Source of the DNA: Frateuria_A yonginensis
GTDB lineage: Bacteria; Pseudomonadota; Gammaproteobacteria; Xanthomonadales; Rhodanobacteraceae
Direction of reading: 5' to 3'
Assembly: GCF_037137055.1 (NCBI RefSeq)
Contig: NZ_JBBBNY010000006.1
Location: 1-64,000, forward strand
Length of the DNA stretch: 64,000 nucleotides
Below the pieces are notes generated by a model, which was given only the letters and a program-made list of their open reading frames with translations, had not been told where the DNA came from and did not search any database. The position numbers and the translations under genes were made by a program. Positions 52,150 through 60,978 of this stretch are shown one piece after another. Within the stretch, counting starts at the first letter, position 1; each line of letters begins with the position of its first letter.

Positions 52150-53625
52150 TCAGCGGCAGGTCGGCAGTTGCAGCACCTGGCCCGCCTTGATGCGGTGGTG
52201 CTTGAGGTCGTTGAGCTCGGACACTTCCTGCACGTCCGAGCAGCCGAGCCTGCGCACGATGGCCACCAGCGTGTCGCCGCGGCGCACCACGTAGCGCGAG
52301 TGCGGGCGCACCTTGCGGCTGGGCGGCGGTGGATCGGCCTGGGCCACCTGCGGCACCACTGCCGAGTGCAGGTCGCTGGCGAGGATCGGCCAGGGGCCGT
52401 CCACGCAGCGCGAGGCGTACACCGCTTCCAGTTGCTTGGGCACCTGCAGCTCGCTGCCCGCCGGCTGCTGCGCCTGCGGGTTCAACCGCGGGTTGAGGTT
52501 GCGCAGGGTGCGGAACCAGCCGTCGTCCATGCCCTGGGCCGAGCCCAGGCAGATGGTCAGCTCGGAGAGCGAGGCGGGACGCTTGAGGGTGATGCGGCCC
52601 GGCGCGCCGTCGATCTTGGGAAAGTGCAGGTTGTAGCTATCGGGATGCAGGAACAGCCAGGCGGCGGCCAGCACCGCGGGCACGTATTCGCGGGTCTCCT
52701 CGGAGAGCTGGTTGTAGATCCTCGGGTCGTAGAAGCTGACGTCGGTGTCGCCGCCGACCATGCGGCGCATGCGCCCCTCGCCCCCGTTGTAGGCGGCCAG
52801 CGCCAGCTCGAGATTGTCGTTGAACGCCTTCAGCTGCTCGTCCATGTAGGCGGCGTTGGCGCGCGCGGCCTGCGACGGATCGAAGCGGGTGTCGAACCCG
52901 TCCTCGTTGTTGAGGCCGAAACGCAGGCCGGTGGCGTACATGAACTGCAGCGGGCCGGCGGCGCCCGAACGGGACACCGCATGCACCTTGCCGCCGGACT
53001 CCTTGGCCATGATGCCGAACAGCAGCGCCTCGGGCAGGTCCGCCTTCTCGTACTGCGGCCACATCTCGTAGCGCATGTACTGGTAGTTGATCCAGGTGTC
53101 GACCAGGTTGGAGCGCCACTGGGTCAGCCACATTTCCAGTGCGGCCTTGACCGGCCCGTTCATCGCGATCAGCTCGGACAGCTTGTGCCCGCGCAGCAGG
53201 GTCACGCTGCGCTGTGCCTGCGGCAGCGCCGCCGCACCGGCCACGGCCTCCTCGGGCGCCTCCTCGCCGAGCGTGTCCAGGTCGTCGCCGGCGAAGAAGC
53301 TGCCGTCCTTCAGGCGCAGCAGCCGGTCGAACACCGAGAAGAAGCGTTGCGGATCGCAGCCGGGCGTGTCGCCGCACCGCGCCGCCGCCTGCTTGAGGCC
53401 GTCCAGCGCATCTTCCAGGCTCTGCTCGGAGGCCTGCCCGTTGCCTTCGCGCGCCTGCTGCAGCGCCGTCTCGTAGCCCTTGCTGGCCTGGTCCAGCTGC
53501 GCATACAGCACGTTGACGGACGCGGGGGGCCGGCCGCCGCCCCCGGTCGCGCAGGCGGTCAGCAGAACGAGCCCGGCAGCGAGTGGCGCGAGGCGGAAAC
53601 GATGGGCGAGCGTGGACGACGGCAT
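52150..53625 (-). CDS. MltD-like lytic murein transglycosylase with LysM domain
   Basis: This 491-residue lipoprotein (LLTACATG lipobox) cleaves peptidoglycan glycan chains. The GH23/SLT domain has the catalytic E209 in GIMAKESGGKV, then AAGPLQFMY and AAYNGGEGRMRRM. A single C-terminal LysM (about 443-490; YVVRRGDTLVAIVRRLG) binds peptidoglycan, whereas E. coli MltD has two. I chose ATG 53625; an upstream ATG at 53652 has a ribosome-like AAGGTG but too close to the start. The gene is divergent from the HerA-like ATPase gene. Confidence 0.92.
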   Translation of the reverse strand: MPSSTLAHRFRLAPLAAGLVLLTACATGGGGRPPASVNVLYAQLDQASKGYETALQQAREGNGQASEQSLEDALDGLKQAAARCGDTPGCDPQRFFSVFDRLLRLKDGSFFAGDDLDTLGEEAPEEAVAGAAALPQAQRSVTLLRGHKLSELIAMNGPVKAALEMWLTQWRSNLVDTWINYQYMRYEMWPQYEKADLPEALLFGIMAKESGGKVHAVSRSGAAGPLQFMYATGLRFGLNNEDGFDTRFDPSQAARANAAYMDEQLKAFNDNLELALAAYNGGEGRMRRMVGGDTDVSFYDPRIYNQLSEETREYVPAVLAAAWLFLHPDSYNLHFPKIDGAPGRITLKRPASLSELTICLGSAQGMDDGWFRTLRNLNPRLNPQAQQPAGSELQVPKQLEAVYASRCVDGPWPILASDLHSAVVPQVAQADPPPPSRKVRPHSRYVVRRGDTLVAIVRRLGCSDVQEVSELNDLKHHRIKAGQVLQLPTCR

Positions 53626-53733
53626 GACGGAAGCTTGACGGCGGGAATACATTCACCTTAGCGCATGCAGCCGCGATGCCAAAGACACGCCTGCCTGTCC
53701 GGTCGCGCGAACTGCGACCTGGATCCGCATGGC

Positions 53734-53739
53734 TACAAT
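53734..53739 (+). promoter_or_regulatory. -10 element of the HerA-like ATPase operon
   Basis: TACAAT lies about 30 bases before ATG 53769, giving a leader of about 22 nt that contains CAGGGAACG as ribosome site. The -35 is poorly conserved. Confidence 0.4.
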
Positions 53740-53768
53740 CGCGCCATCCTTCCGCAGGGAACGCACCC

Positions 53769-55268
53769 ATGCCCGAGATCCTGATCGGCCGCAACGAATC
53801 CGCCAGCGTCAGCCTGGATCCGCGCTACGGCAACCGCCACGGCATGGTCGCCGGCGCCACCGGGACCGGCAAATCGGTGTCGCTGATGGTGCTGGCCGAA
53901 GGCTTCTCGCGGCTGGGCGTGCCTTGCGTGCTGGCCGACGTCAAGGGCGACCTGGCCGGGCTGGCGATGCCCGCGGGCGCGCCCGGCGACAAGCTCAAGG
54001 CGCGGCTGGCCACGCTCGGCCTGGACGACTGGCAGCCGCAGGCCAACCCGGTGATCTTCTGGGACCTCTACGGCCGGCACGGCCACCCGCTGCGCGCCAC
54101 CGTCAGCGAGATGGGCCCGGCCCTGCTCGGCCGCGTGCTGGAACTCAACGACACCCAGCAGGGCGTGCTGGAGATCGTGTTCAAGGTCGCCGACGACCAG
54201 GGCTGGCTGCTGCTGGACCTGGCCGACCTGCGCGCACTGCTCGGCTTCGCCGCCGACAACGCCAAGACCATCTCCACGCAGTACGGGCTGATCGGCAAAC
54301 CCAGCATCGCCGCCATCCAGCGGGCGCTGCTGGCGCTGGAGCAGGCCGGCGGCGCGGCCTTCTTCGGCGAACCGGCGCTGGAGCTGTCCGACCTGCTGCG
54401 GCAGGACCTGAGCGGCCGCGGCGTGATCAACGTGCTGGCGGCCGACCAGCTGATCCTCAAGCCCAAGCTCTACGCCACCTTCCTGCTGTGGCTGCTGTCG
54501 GAGCTGTTCGAGCAGTTGCCGGAAGTGGGCGATCCGGAGCAGCCCAAGCTGGTGTTCTTCTTCGACGAGGCGCACCTGCTGTTCGACGACTGCCCGCCCG
54601 CGCTGCGCCAGCGGGTGGAACAGGTGGTGCGGCTGATCCGCTCCAAGGGCGTCGGCGTGTACTTCTGCTCGCAGAACCCCGACGACGTGCCCGAGCAGAT
54701 CCTCGGCCAGCTCGGCAACCGCATCCAGCACGCCCTGCGCGCGTTCACCCCGCGCGACCAGAAGGCCGTGCGCGCCGCCGCGGAAACCTTCGCACCCAAC
54801 CCGAGGCTGGACGTGGCCGCCGCGATCGGCCAGCTCGGCGTGGGCGAGGCGCTGGCCTCGACCCTGCGCGAGGGCGGCGTGCCCAGCCCGGTCGAGCGGG
54901 TACTGGTCACCGCGCCGCGCTGCCGCATCGGCGCGATCAGCGAAGCCGAACGCAGCGCGGTGCGCCAGCGTTCGCCGGTCGGGGCGAAGTACGACACGGC
55001 GATCAACCGCGAGTCGGCCGCGGAGATGCTCGCGCGGCGCGCGCAGGCCAAGGCAGCCGATGCGCAGACCGTCGCCGCGGGCGTGCCGCCGCCCGAGACG
55101 GCCGGCGGCAGCGCCTGGGGCGGCGCGGTGCACGACGCCCTGTTCGGCACCCGGCGACGCCAGGGCATGATCGAGACGATGGGCAAGCAGGTCGTGCGCA
55201 CCATGGGCAGCCAGCTCGGCCGGCAGATCCTGCGCGGCGTGCTGGGCGGCATTCTCGGCGGGCGCTGA
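53769..55268 (+). CDS. HerA-like ATPase (DUF853/YjgR family)
   Basis: This 499-residue P-loop ATPase of the HerA/FtsK clan has Walker A GATGTGKSVSL (near residue 30) and Walker B VFFFDEAHLLF, then CSQNPDDVP and the arginine-containing RAFTPRDQK. The C-terminal 90 residues are Ala/Gly-rich and end in a glycine-rich helix (MIETMGKQVVRTMGSQLGRQ). YjgR-type proteins lack an assigned role. It is followed after two bases by a membrane protein and then greB, so the three form an operon. Confidence 0.93.
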   Translation: MPEILIGRNESASVSLDPRYGNRHGMVAGATGTGKSVSLMVLAEGFSRLGVPCVLADVKGDLAGLAMPAGAPGDKLKARLATLGLDDWQPQANPVIFWDLYGRHGHPLRATVSEMGPALLGRVLELNDTQQGVLEIVFKVADDQGWLLLDLADLRALLGFAADNAKTISTQYGLIGKPSIAAIQRALLALEQAGGAAFFGEPALELSDLLRQDLSGRGVINVLAADQLILKPKLYATFLLWLLSELFEQLPEVGDPEQPKLVFFFDEAHLLFDDCPPALRQRVEQVVRLIRSKGVGVYFCSQNPDDVPEQILGQLGNRIQHALRAFTPRDQKAVRAAAETFAPNPRLDVAAAIGQLGVGEALASTLREGGVPSPVERVLVTAPRCRIGAISEAERSAVRQRSPVGAKYDTAINRESAAEMLARRAQAKAADAQTVAAGVPPPETAGGSAWGGAVHDALFGTRRRQGMIETMGKQVVRTMGSQLGRQILRGVLGGILGGR

Positions 55269-55270
55269 GC

Positions 55271-56530
55271 ATGCCGCGCGTCGCCACCGTCCCCGCCGAC
55301 CTGCCGCTGGCCGAGCGTGTGCGCCGGGGCTTTTCCTATCCGCTGCGCGGGTCCGCCCTGGCGACCTGCATCGCGCTCGCGCTGGCCCATTACGTGGCCT
55401 TGCTGCCCGTTTTCATCGGCCTGTTCGGCGCCGCGGCGGTATGGATGGCGACCTGGCGCTATGCCGCCGACTGCATGCAGCACACCGCCCACGGCTACGC
55501 CGATCCACCGGACGTGGGCATCGACGGCGACAACGATGCCGGCTGGGCGCTGACCGCGATCCACCTGTTCGCGGTCGACTGCGGCGTGCTCGCCGGCGTG
55601 TTCTTCCCGGCGCTGCTGTGGCCGCTGGTCGTCGTGTTCGCGCTGATCCTGCCCGCCATCGACATGGCCCTCGCCTTCGATGCCAACCTGGCCCTGGCGC
55701 TCAACCCGGCCCATCTGGCGCGCGTGGTGGCGGGTTTCGGCACCGCCTACCTGGTGCCGGTGGCGATCAACCTGCTGCTGGGCGTGCTGATCGTCGCCGC
55801 TTCGGTCGCCACGGCGGCGCTGCCCCGGTTGCTCGCCGTGCCGGTGTTCGCGTTCCTCTGCAACTACCTGGTGTTCCTGGCGTTCCACCTGATGGGCGGC
55901 ATGCTGCAGCAGCGCCGGGAGCATTTCGGTATCGAGGCGCGCGCCGAGGCACTCGCCGAGACGTCCGGCCAGGACCAGGACGGCCGGCTCGCCGCGCAGG
56001 CCCGCGAGCTGGCCACCGACGACCCGCAGGCCGCACTGCGGCTGCTGGCCGGACGACTGCAGGACCGGGCCGCGCCACCGGTGCTGCACGAAACCTACCG
56101 CGATCTGCTGCGGCAACAGGGCATGCGTGAGGCCCTGCTGGTGCACGGACAGATCTGGATCGCCGCGCTGACGGCCGGTGGCGAGGCCCGCAGAGCGCTG
56201 CGCCTGGTGCAGGAATGCACCGACCTGGATCCCTCCTTCCTGCCCGACGACCCCGGCCACGCCGGCGTGCTCGCCGAAGCCGCGGCACGGCACGGCATGA
56301 ACCGCATGGCCGCGCGCCTCTGCCGCGGCTTCCTCGACGCCTGGCCCGGGGATACGCGCGCGCCGGAGTACGCCCTGCTCGGCGCCCGCCTGCTCGGCGC
56401 GCCGCTCGGCCAGCCGGGCGAGGCGCTGGTCCTGCTCGGCCGGCTGGGCACGCTCCCGGCCGATCATCCGAAGCGGGCCGAGGTCGCGACCCTGGCCGCG
56501 CAGCTGGGGCAGGCGGAGGGGATCGCATGA
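55271..56530 (+). CDS. Multi-pass membrane protein with helical-repeat C-terminus
   Basis: This 419-residue protein has about five hydrophobic segments in the N-terminal half (about 25-215) and a cytosolic C-terminal part (about 220-419) of short helices that look like TPR-type repeats (LAAQARELATDDPQAALRLL and similar). I recognise no named family. It starts two bases after the stop of the HerA-like ATPase and overlaps greB by four bases (ATGA), so the three are translated together. It may recruit the ATPase to the membrane, an inference from the operon. Confidence 0.85.
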   Translation: MPRVATVPADLPLAERVRRGFSYPLRGSALATCIALALAHYVALLPVFIGLFGAAAVWMATWRYAADCMQHTAHGYADPPDVGIDGDNDAGWALTAIHLFAVDCGVLAGVFFPALLWPLVVVFALILPAIDMALAFDANLALALNPAHLARVVAGFGTAYLVPVAINLLLGVLIVAASVATAALPRLLAVPVFAFLCNYLVFLAFHLMGGMLQQRREHFGIEARAEALAETSGQDQDGRLAAQARELATDDPQAALRLLAGRLQDRAAPPVLHETYRDLLRQQGMREALLVHGQIWIAALTAGGEARRALRLVQECTDLDPSFLPDDPGHAGVLAEAAARHGMNRMAARLCRGFLDAWPGDTRAPEYALLGARLLGAPLGQPGEALVLLGRLGTLPADHPKRAEVATLAAQLGQAEGIA

Positions 56531-57033
56531 GCCGCTGGCGGCCACCCGCGCCCTCCTCCACCGCGATCGTCACCCGCGAGGGCTTCGAGAAGCTCAAGGC
56601 GGAACTGGACCACCTCTGGCACACGCTGCGCCCGGAGGTGGTCAAGGCGCTGGCCGCAGCGGCGGCCGAGGGCGATCGTTCCGAGAACGCCGAATACACC
56701 TACCGCAAGAAACAGCTGGGCGAGATCGACCGGCGGGTGCGCTACCTCAGCAAGCGTATTCCCGCACTCAAGGTGGCGGAGGGGACGCCGGCCGATCGGG
56801 ACACGGTCTACTTCGGCGCCGAGGTGGAGGTGGAGAACCTCGGCACCGGCGAGACGGTGCGCTATCGGATCGTCGGCCCGGACGAGACCGACGCCCGGCG
56901 CGGCTGGATCAGCATCGACTCGCCGCTGGCCCGCGCGCTGCTCAAGAAGAAGCTGGACGACGAGTTCGAGGCCGAGCTGCCCGCGGGACGCACCCGCTTC
57001 GCGGTGACCGGGATCGACTACGCGTCCGGCTGA
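56527..57033 (+). CDS. greB: Transcription elongation factor GreB
   Basis: GreB rescues back-tracked RNA polymerase by stimulating transcript cleavage. The 168-residue protein has the N-terminal coiled coil with AAAEGDRSENAEYTYRKKQ (acidic tip), and the C-terminal FKBP-like domain (YRIVGPDETDARRGWISIDSPLARAL). The basic patch is typical of GreB over GreA. It overlaps the preceding membrane-protein gene by four bases, and its end overlaps a convergent DUF202 gene by 16 bases. Confidence 0.96.
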   Translation: MSRWRPPAPSSTAIVTREGFEKLKAELDHLWHTLRPEVVKALAAAAAEGDRSENAEYTYRKKQLGEIDRRVRYLSKRIPALKVAEGTPADRDTVYFGAEVEVENLGTGETVRYRIVGPDETDARRGWISIDSPLARALLKKKLDDEFEAELPAGRTRFAVTGIDYASG

Positions 57034-57422
57034 GTGCCCAGCGCGGCCAGCTCCTGGCCGACGTAGACCACCAGGAACAGGCCGAGCAGCACCAGGATCG
57101 CCGCCAGCAGCTTCTCCCCCACCGGGCCCGCATAGGCCTCGGTGCGCTCCAGCGCGATGTCGTGCCGGTTGCGCAGGAAGCGCGCGGACGCCAGCAGGAT
57201 CATCAGCGCGCCGAACACGATCAGCAGCAACCCTACCCATTCGGTGGTATGCAGGTGCAGGTGCAGCTTGCGCGCCGCGCGCGAGGCGTTGGCCGAGGCG
57301 TAGGTGAGGAACAGGTCAAAGCGCTCGACCAGGAAGCCGAACGCCATCACGGCGATCGCCGTGCGCACCCAGGCCAGGTAGGTACGCTCGTTGGCGGCGT
57401 GGTCGTTGAAGCGGGGAATCAC
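57018..57422 (-). CDS. DUF202/YidH-family membrane protein
   Basis: This 134-residue protein belongs to the DUF202 (YidH) family. It has the signature ANERTYLAWVRTAIAVMAFGF and three hydrophobic helices, so it sits in the inner membrane. Function is unknown. I chose the GTG at 57422 because it puts the conserved PRFNDHAANERTYLAW at the N-terminus and follows GAGGCG; the upstream in-frame extension is not conserved. Its 3' end overlaps greB convergently. Confidence 0.88.
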   Translation of the reverse strand: MIPRFNDHAANERTYLAWVRTAIAVMAFGFLVERFDLFLTYASANASRAARKLHLHLHTTEWVGLLLIVFGALMILLASARFLRNRHDIALERTEAYAGPVGEKLLAAILVLLGLFLVVYVGQELAALGTQPDA

Positions 57423-57512
57423 GCGCGGACGCCTCGACCAAGGGAACCCTACCGTGCCGCAAGCCACGTCAAGGCACCGTCGGCCCGAACCCGGCCTGCC
57501 GACCCGCAGCAA

Positions 57513-57582
57513 CGGGCGTGCGAGCGATGCCTTTCCGGGTGGGCGGCAGGCGCAGAAGCATCGCGAGCAAGCTCGCTCCTAC
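57513..57582. repeat. REP-like palindromic element, copy 7
   Basis: GCATCGCGAGCAAGCTCGCT with a following CCTAC forms the right half. The left half is degenerate. It directly abuts the stop codon of the DUF3025 gene on the minus strand. Confidence 0.75.
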
Positions 57583-58386
57583 CTAGGCGGCGGGGTGGAG
57601 CGGTGCGGGATAGGTCCGGCCCGGGCGCAGCGGACGGTAACAGGCCGCGTCGCGATGGAAGGCCTCGCGCTCGCCCTCCCGGTGCCAGCCGGGAAGGCCC
57701 GACAGCGGCAGCGGGCGCAGTTCCTGCGGATCGCACAGCAGCTCGCCCGCGGCGATCGCGCCGGCCACCTGCGCGCAGGCGGCGGCCTCGTCGTCGCCGA
57801 GCACCGCCAGCGCCTTGCCGACCAGCAGCTTGTCGGGCGTGAGCGCGTGCTCGAGCAGGGCGTGCCCGAACACCACCAGCCGCAGCCGCCCGTCCCGCCA
57901 GGCGTCGCGCTCGCGCCAGAACAACCCGTACCAGTCGTGGGCATCCCACAGCGCGAGCAGGCGCGCCTCGCGCAGCAGGACGATCGCGCCGGCCTCGTCG
58001 AAGTGGGTGAGCGCGCACTGCGCACGCGAGCGCCGGTGCGGGCCGAGGCGGCGGATGTCCGCCACCTGCCGCGCATTCAGGGCCCGCTTGAGCTCGGGGT
58101 AGCGAAGCCAGACCAGCGCGTTGAAGAGGTCGTGCCAGTTGCCTTCGCGGGTGGCGACGAGCCCCCGCTCCGCGATGCGCTGCTCGTAGTGCAGGCCGTC
58201 GGCCAGCAGCGCCGGCGTCTGCGCCACGAAACGCTCGCGTGCGTCCGCCGGCAGGTACGCATTGAACGCCTCCGGCGCGGGCCAGTCGCCCCGAAACAGA
58301 TGTGCGTACGCGCGCCAGGCGTCCAGCGGCGGCCGGTCGAACACGCAGGGGTCGACCGCATCGCGCGCCGGCGCGACGTAGCGCAC
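57583..58386 (-). CDS. DUF3025 protein
   Basis: This 267-residue cytoplasmic protein is a DUF3025 member. It has the pattern WHDLFNALVWLRYPELKRALN near residues 80-105, then ARQVADIR and THFDEAGAIVL. No catalytic role is known. The GTG at 58386 lies four bases after the rimO stop, so it is probably co-transcribed with rimO and translated by re-initiation. A REP-like element abuts its stop. Confidence 0.88.
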   Translation of the reverse strand: MRYVAPARDAVDPCVFDRPPLDAWRAYAHLFRGDWPAPEAFNAYLPADARERFVAQTPALLADGLHYEQRIAERGLVATREGNWHDLFNALVWLRYPELKRALNARQVADIRRLGPHRRSRAQCALTHFDEAGAIVLLREARLLALWDAHDWYGLFWRERDAWRDGRLRLVVFGHALLEHALTPDKLLVGKALAVLGDDEAAACAQVAGAIAAGELLCDPQELRPLPLSGLPGWHREGEREAFHRDAACYRPLRPGRTYPAPLHPAA

Positions 58387-58390
58387 CGCG

Positions 58391-59728
58391 TCACACCACC
58401 GTGAGCAGCGGCTGCGCCAGGCGGGCGTGCAGGTCGTGCTGGTCGGCCGCCTCGACCGTGACCTGCACGAACTGGCCCGGCTTGAGTCCCCGGCCGTCGG
58501 CGATGTGCACCATGCCGTCGATCTCCGGGGCGTCGGCCGAGGAGCGCGCGACCGCGCCGCCCTCGCCCGCCTCGTCGACCAGCACGGTCAGGATCCGGCC
58601 GATCTTGCGTTGCAGCTTGGCCGCGGAGATTCCGGCCTGGACTTCCATGAAGCGCTCCAGCCGGTCTTCCTTGAGCTCCTCCGGCACCGGGTCGGGCAGC
58701 GCGTTGGCCTTGGCACCCTCCACCGGCGAATAGGCGAAGGCGCCGACGCGGTCGAGCTGTGCCTCGCGCAGGAAGTCGAGCAGCTCCTCGAACTCGTCAT
58801 CGGTCTCGCCGGGGAAGCCGACGATGAAGGTGCTGCGCAGGGTGAGCTCCGGCACGGCGGCACGCCAGGCGCGGATGCGCTCGAGCGTGCGGTCGATGTT
58901 GCCGGGCCGCTTCATCAGCTTGAGGATGCGCGGGCTGGCGTGCTGGAACGGGATGTCCAGGTAGGGAAGGATCTTCCCCGCGGCCATCAGCGGCATCACC
59001 TCGTCCACGTGCGGGTACGGGTAGACGTAGTGCAGGCGCACCCAGGCGCCGAGCTCGGACAGGCCCTGGCACAGCTCGGTCATGCGCGTGCGGTACGCCT
59101 TGCCGCGCCATTCGCGCTCGGCGTACTTGAGGTCCACGCCGTAGGCGCTGGTGTCCTGCGAGATCACCAGCAGCTCCTTCACGCCACCCCTGACCAGCTT
59201 CTCCGCCTCGACCAGCACCTGGTCGACCGGCCGCGAGACCAGGTCGCCGCGCATGGACGGAATGATGCAGAAGCTGCAGCGGTGGTTGCAGCCCTCGGAA
59301 ATCTTGAGGTAGGCGTAGTGCTTGGGCGTCAGCTTGACGCCGGTGTCCGGCACCAGGTCGAGCAACCGATTGCGCTGGGGCGGCAGCGCCGTGTGCACCG
59401 CACTCATGACGCTGGCGTAGTCCTGCGGGCCGCTGATCGAGAGCACCTCGGGGTAGGCCTCGCGGATCAGTTCCGAGCGCTTGCCCAGGCAGCCGGTGAC
59501 GATCACCTTGCCGTTCTCGTGCAGCGCCTCGCCGATGGCGTCCAGCGATTCCTGCACCGCCGCGTCGATGAAGCCGCAGGTGTTGACCACCACCGCGTCG
59601 GCCGCCTGGTAGCTGGGCACGATCTCGTAGCCCTCCACCTTGAGCTGGGTGAGGATGCGCTCGGAATCGACCAGCGCCTTGGGGCAGCCGAGGCTGACGA
59701 AACCGATCTTGGGAGAGGACTGCGGCAT
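58391..59728 (-). CDS. rimO: Ribosomal protein S12 methylthiotransferase
   Basis: RimO adds a methylthio group to an aspartate of ribosomal protein S12, using two iron-sulphur clusters and SAM. The 445-residue protein has an N-terminal MTTase domain (SLGCPKALVDSE and NTCGFIDAA), a radical-SAM core with C147, C151 and C154 (CNHRCSFC), and a C-terminal TRAM domain. ATG 59728 starts the conserved part. A strong TATAAT (minus strand) lies 35 bases upstream. Confidence 0.97.
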   Translation of the reverse strand: MPQSSPKIGFVSLGCPKALVDSERILTQLKVEGYEIVPSYQAADAVVVNTCGFIDAAVQESLDAIGEALHENGKVIVTGCLGKRSELIREAYPEVLSISGPQDYASVMSAVHTALPPQRNRLLDLVPDTGVKLTPKHYAYLKISEGCNHRCSFCIIPSMRGDLVSRPVDQVLVEAEKLVRGGVKELLVISQDTSAYGVDLKYAEREWRGKAYRTRMTELCQGLSELGAWVRLHYVYPYPHVDEVMPLMAAGKILPYLDIPFQHASPRILKLMKRPGNIDRTLERIRAWRAAVPELTLRSTFIVGFPGETDDEFEELLDFLREAQLDRVGAFAYSPVEGAKANALPDPVPEELKEDRLERFMEVQAGISAAKLQRKIGRILTVLVDEAGEGGAVARSSADAPEIDGMVHIADGRGLKPGQFVQVTVEAADQHDLHARLAQPLLTVV

Positions 59729-59762
59729 GGATGCGGTACCGGAAGTGCCGGGAAAACGGGCA

Positions 59763-59768
59763 ATTATA
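59763..59768 (-). promoter_or_regulatory. -10 element of rimO
   Basis: A consensus TATAAT reads on the minus strand 35 bases before the rimO ATG. It is the best -10 hexamer I noted in the window. Confidence 0.6.
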
Positions 59769-59797
59769 CGTGAGCGGACCACTCACCACCGGCCCGC

Positions 59798-59803
59798 TAT
59801 GCT
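59798..59803 (+). promoter_or_regulatory. -10 element of the dienelactone hydrolase gene
   Basis: TATGCT lies 30 bases upstream of ATG 59834, divergent from the rimO promoter. The leader contains AAGGAG as ribosome site. Confidence 0.45.
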
Positions 59804-59833
59804 TGGCGTTCGGCAAGCAAGGAGTCTCCGGCC

Positions 59834-60502
59834 ATGGGCCAGTCGATCAACATCCCCACCCGCGGCACCCAATGCATCGGCGGCTATCTCGCCAAGGCCG
59901 AGGGCAAGGCCAGGGGCGGGGTGGTGGTGATCCAGGAGATCTTCGGTGTCACCCCGCACATCCGCAGCGTGGCCGACCGCTTCGCCGCCGCCGGCTACAC
60001 GGCGATCGCGCCGGCCTTCTTCGACCACCTGGAAAGCGGCGTCGAGCTCGGCTACGACGAGGCCGGGATGGCGCGCGGCAAGGCGCTGGTCACCGAGCTG
60101 GGCCTGGACCGCGCGGTCGAGGACGTGGCCAGCGCCGCCGAGGCGATCGCCTCGGCCGGCCGGATCGGCACGGTCGGCTACTGCTGGGGCGGTACCGTGG
60201 CGCTGCTCTCGGCGCTGCGGCTCGGGTTGCCCTCGGTGAGCTACTACGGCGCGCGCAACGTGCCGTTCCTGGCCGAGAAGCCCAGGGCGCCGGTGATGTT
60301 CCACTTCGGCGAGCACGATCCGAGCATCCCGCCGGAGGCGGTCGCCAAACACCGTGAACTGCTGCCGCAGATGGAGGTGCACACCTATCCGGCGGGCCAC
60401 GCCTTCAACCGCGACGGCGACCCGCACTACCACGAGGCCAGCGCCAGGCTGGCCTGGCAGCGCACGCTCGCCTTCTTCGGGCGGGAACTGGCGGGCGCAT
60501 GA
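59834..60502 (+). CDS. Dienelactone hydrolase-family protein
   Basis: This 222-residue alpha/beta-hydrolase has the family nucleophile cysteine in VGYCWGGTVAL, then the catalytic aspartate in FHFGEHDPSIP and the histidine in YPAGHAFNRD. It hydrolyses lactones or esters; dienelactone is only the name-giving substrate. A ribosome site AAGGAG precedes ATG. Its stop overlaps the start of the HIT gene by four bases (ATGA). Confidence 0.93.
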   Translation: MGQSINIPTRGTQCIGGYLAKAEGKARGGVVVIQEIFGVTPHIRSVADRFAAAGYTAIAPAFFDHLESGVELGYDEAGMARGKALVTELGLDRAVEDVASAAEAIASAGRIGTVGYCWGGTVALLSALRLGLPSVSYYGARNVPFLAEKPRAPVMFHFGEHDPSIPPEAVAKHRELLPQMEVHTYPAGHAFNRDGDPHYHEASARLAWQRTLAFFGRELAGA

Positions 60503-60918
60503 ACGCCGGCTTCCTGCTCGATCCGCGGCTGGCGGCCGACACCCGCCCGGTAGCCCGGCTCGACCTGTGCGAACTGCGCCTGATGGACGATGCGCGCTTC
60601 GGCTGGCTGGTGCTGGTGCCGCAGCGCGCGGGGCTGATCGAGATCGCCGACCTGACTCCCTCGGAACGCACGCTGCTGTGGCACGAGGTCGACCGCGCCG
60701 GCGCCGCGCTGCGCACGGTGGTGCCGTGCGACAAGCTCAACCTCGGCGCGCTGGGCAACATCGTGCGGCAATTGCACGTGCACGTGGTGGCCCGGTGCGA
60801 AGGCGATGCCGCATGGCCGGGGCCGGTGTGGGGCAACGGCGCCGCCGTGCCGTACGAGGAAGCGGCCCGCGAGGCGTTGCTCGGGCGCCTGCGCGAGGCG
60901 CTGCGCGACACGCGTTGA
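60499..60918 (+). CDS. HIT-domain protein
   Basis: This 139-residue protein has the histidine-triad motif QLHVHVVAR with the catalytic middle histidine, preceded by LNLGALGNIV. HIT proteins hydrolyse or transfer nucleotidyl groups from dinucleotides or nucleoside phosphoramidates. It is translationally coupled to the dienelactone hydrolase (ATGA overlap), so the two probably handle one pathway or damage-control reaction, which I infer from the overlap only. Confidence 0.92.
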   Translation: MNAGFLLDPRLAADTRPVARLDLCELRLMDDARFGWLVLVPQRAGLIEIADLTPSERTLLWHEVDRAGAALRTVVPCDKLNLGALGNIVRQLHVHVVARCEGDAAWPGPVWGNGAAVPYEEAAREALLGRLREALRDTR

Positions 60919-60978
60919 CGCTGGCGCTGCGCGGGGGACACCCGCCCTACCCGACCGGGCAGGGCGGGCCGGACCGGA

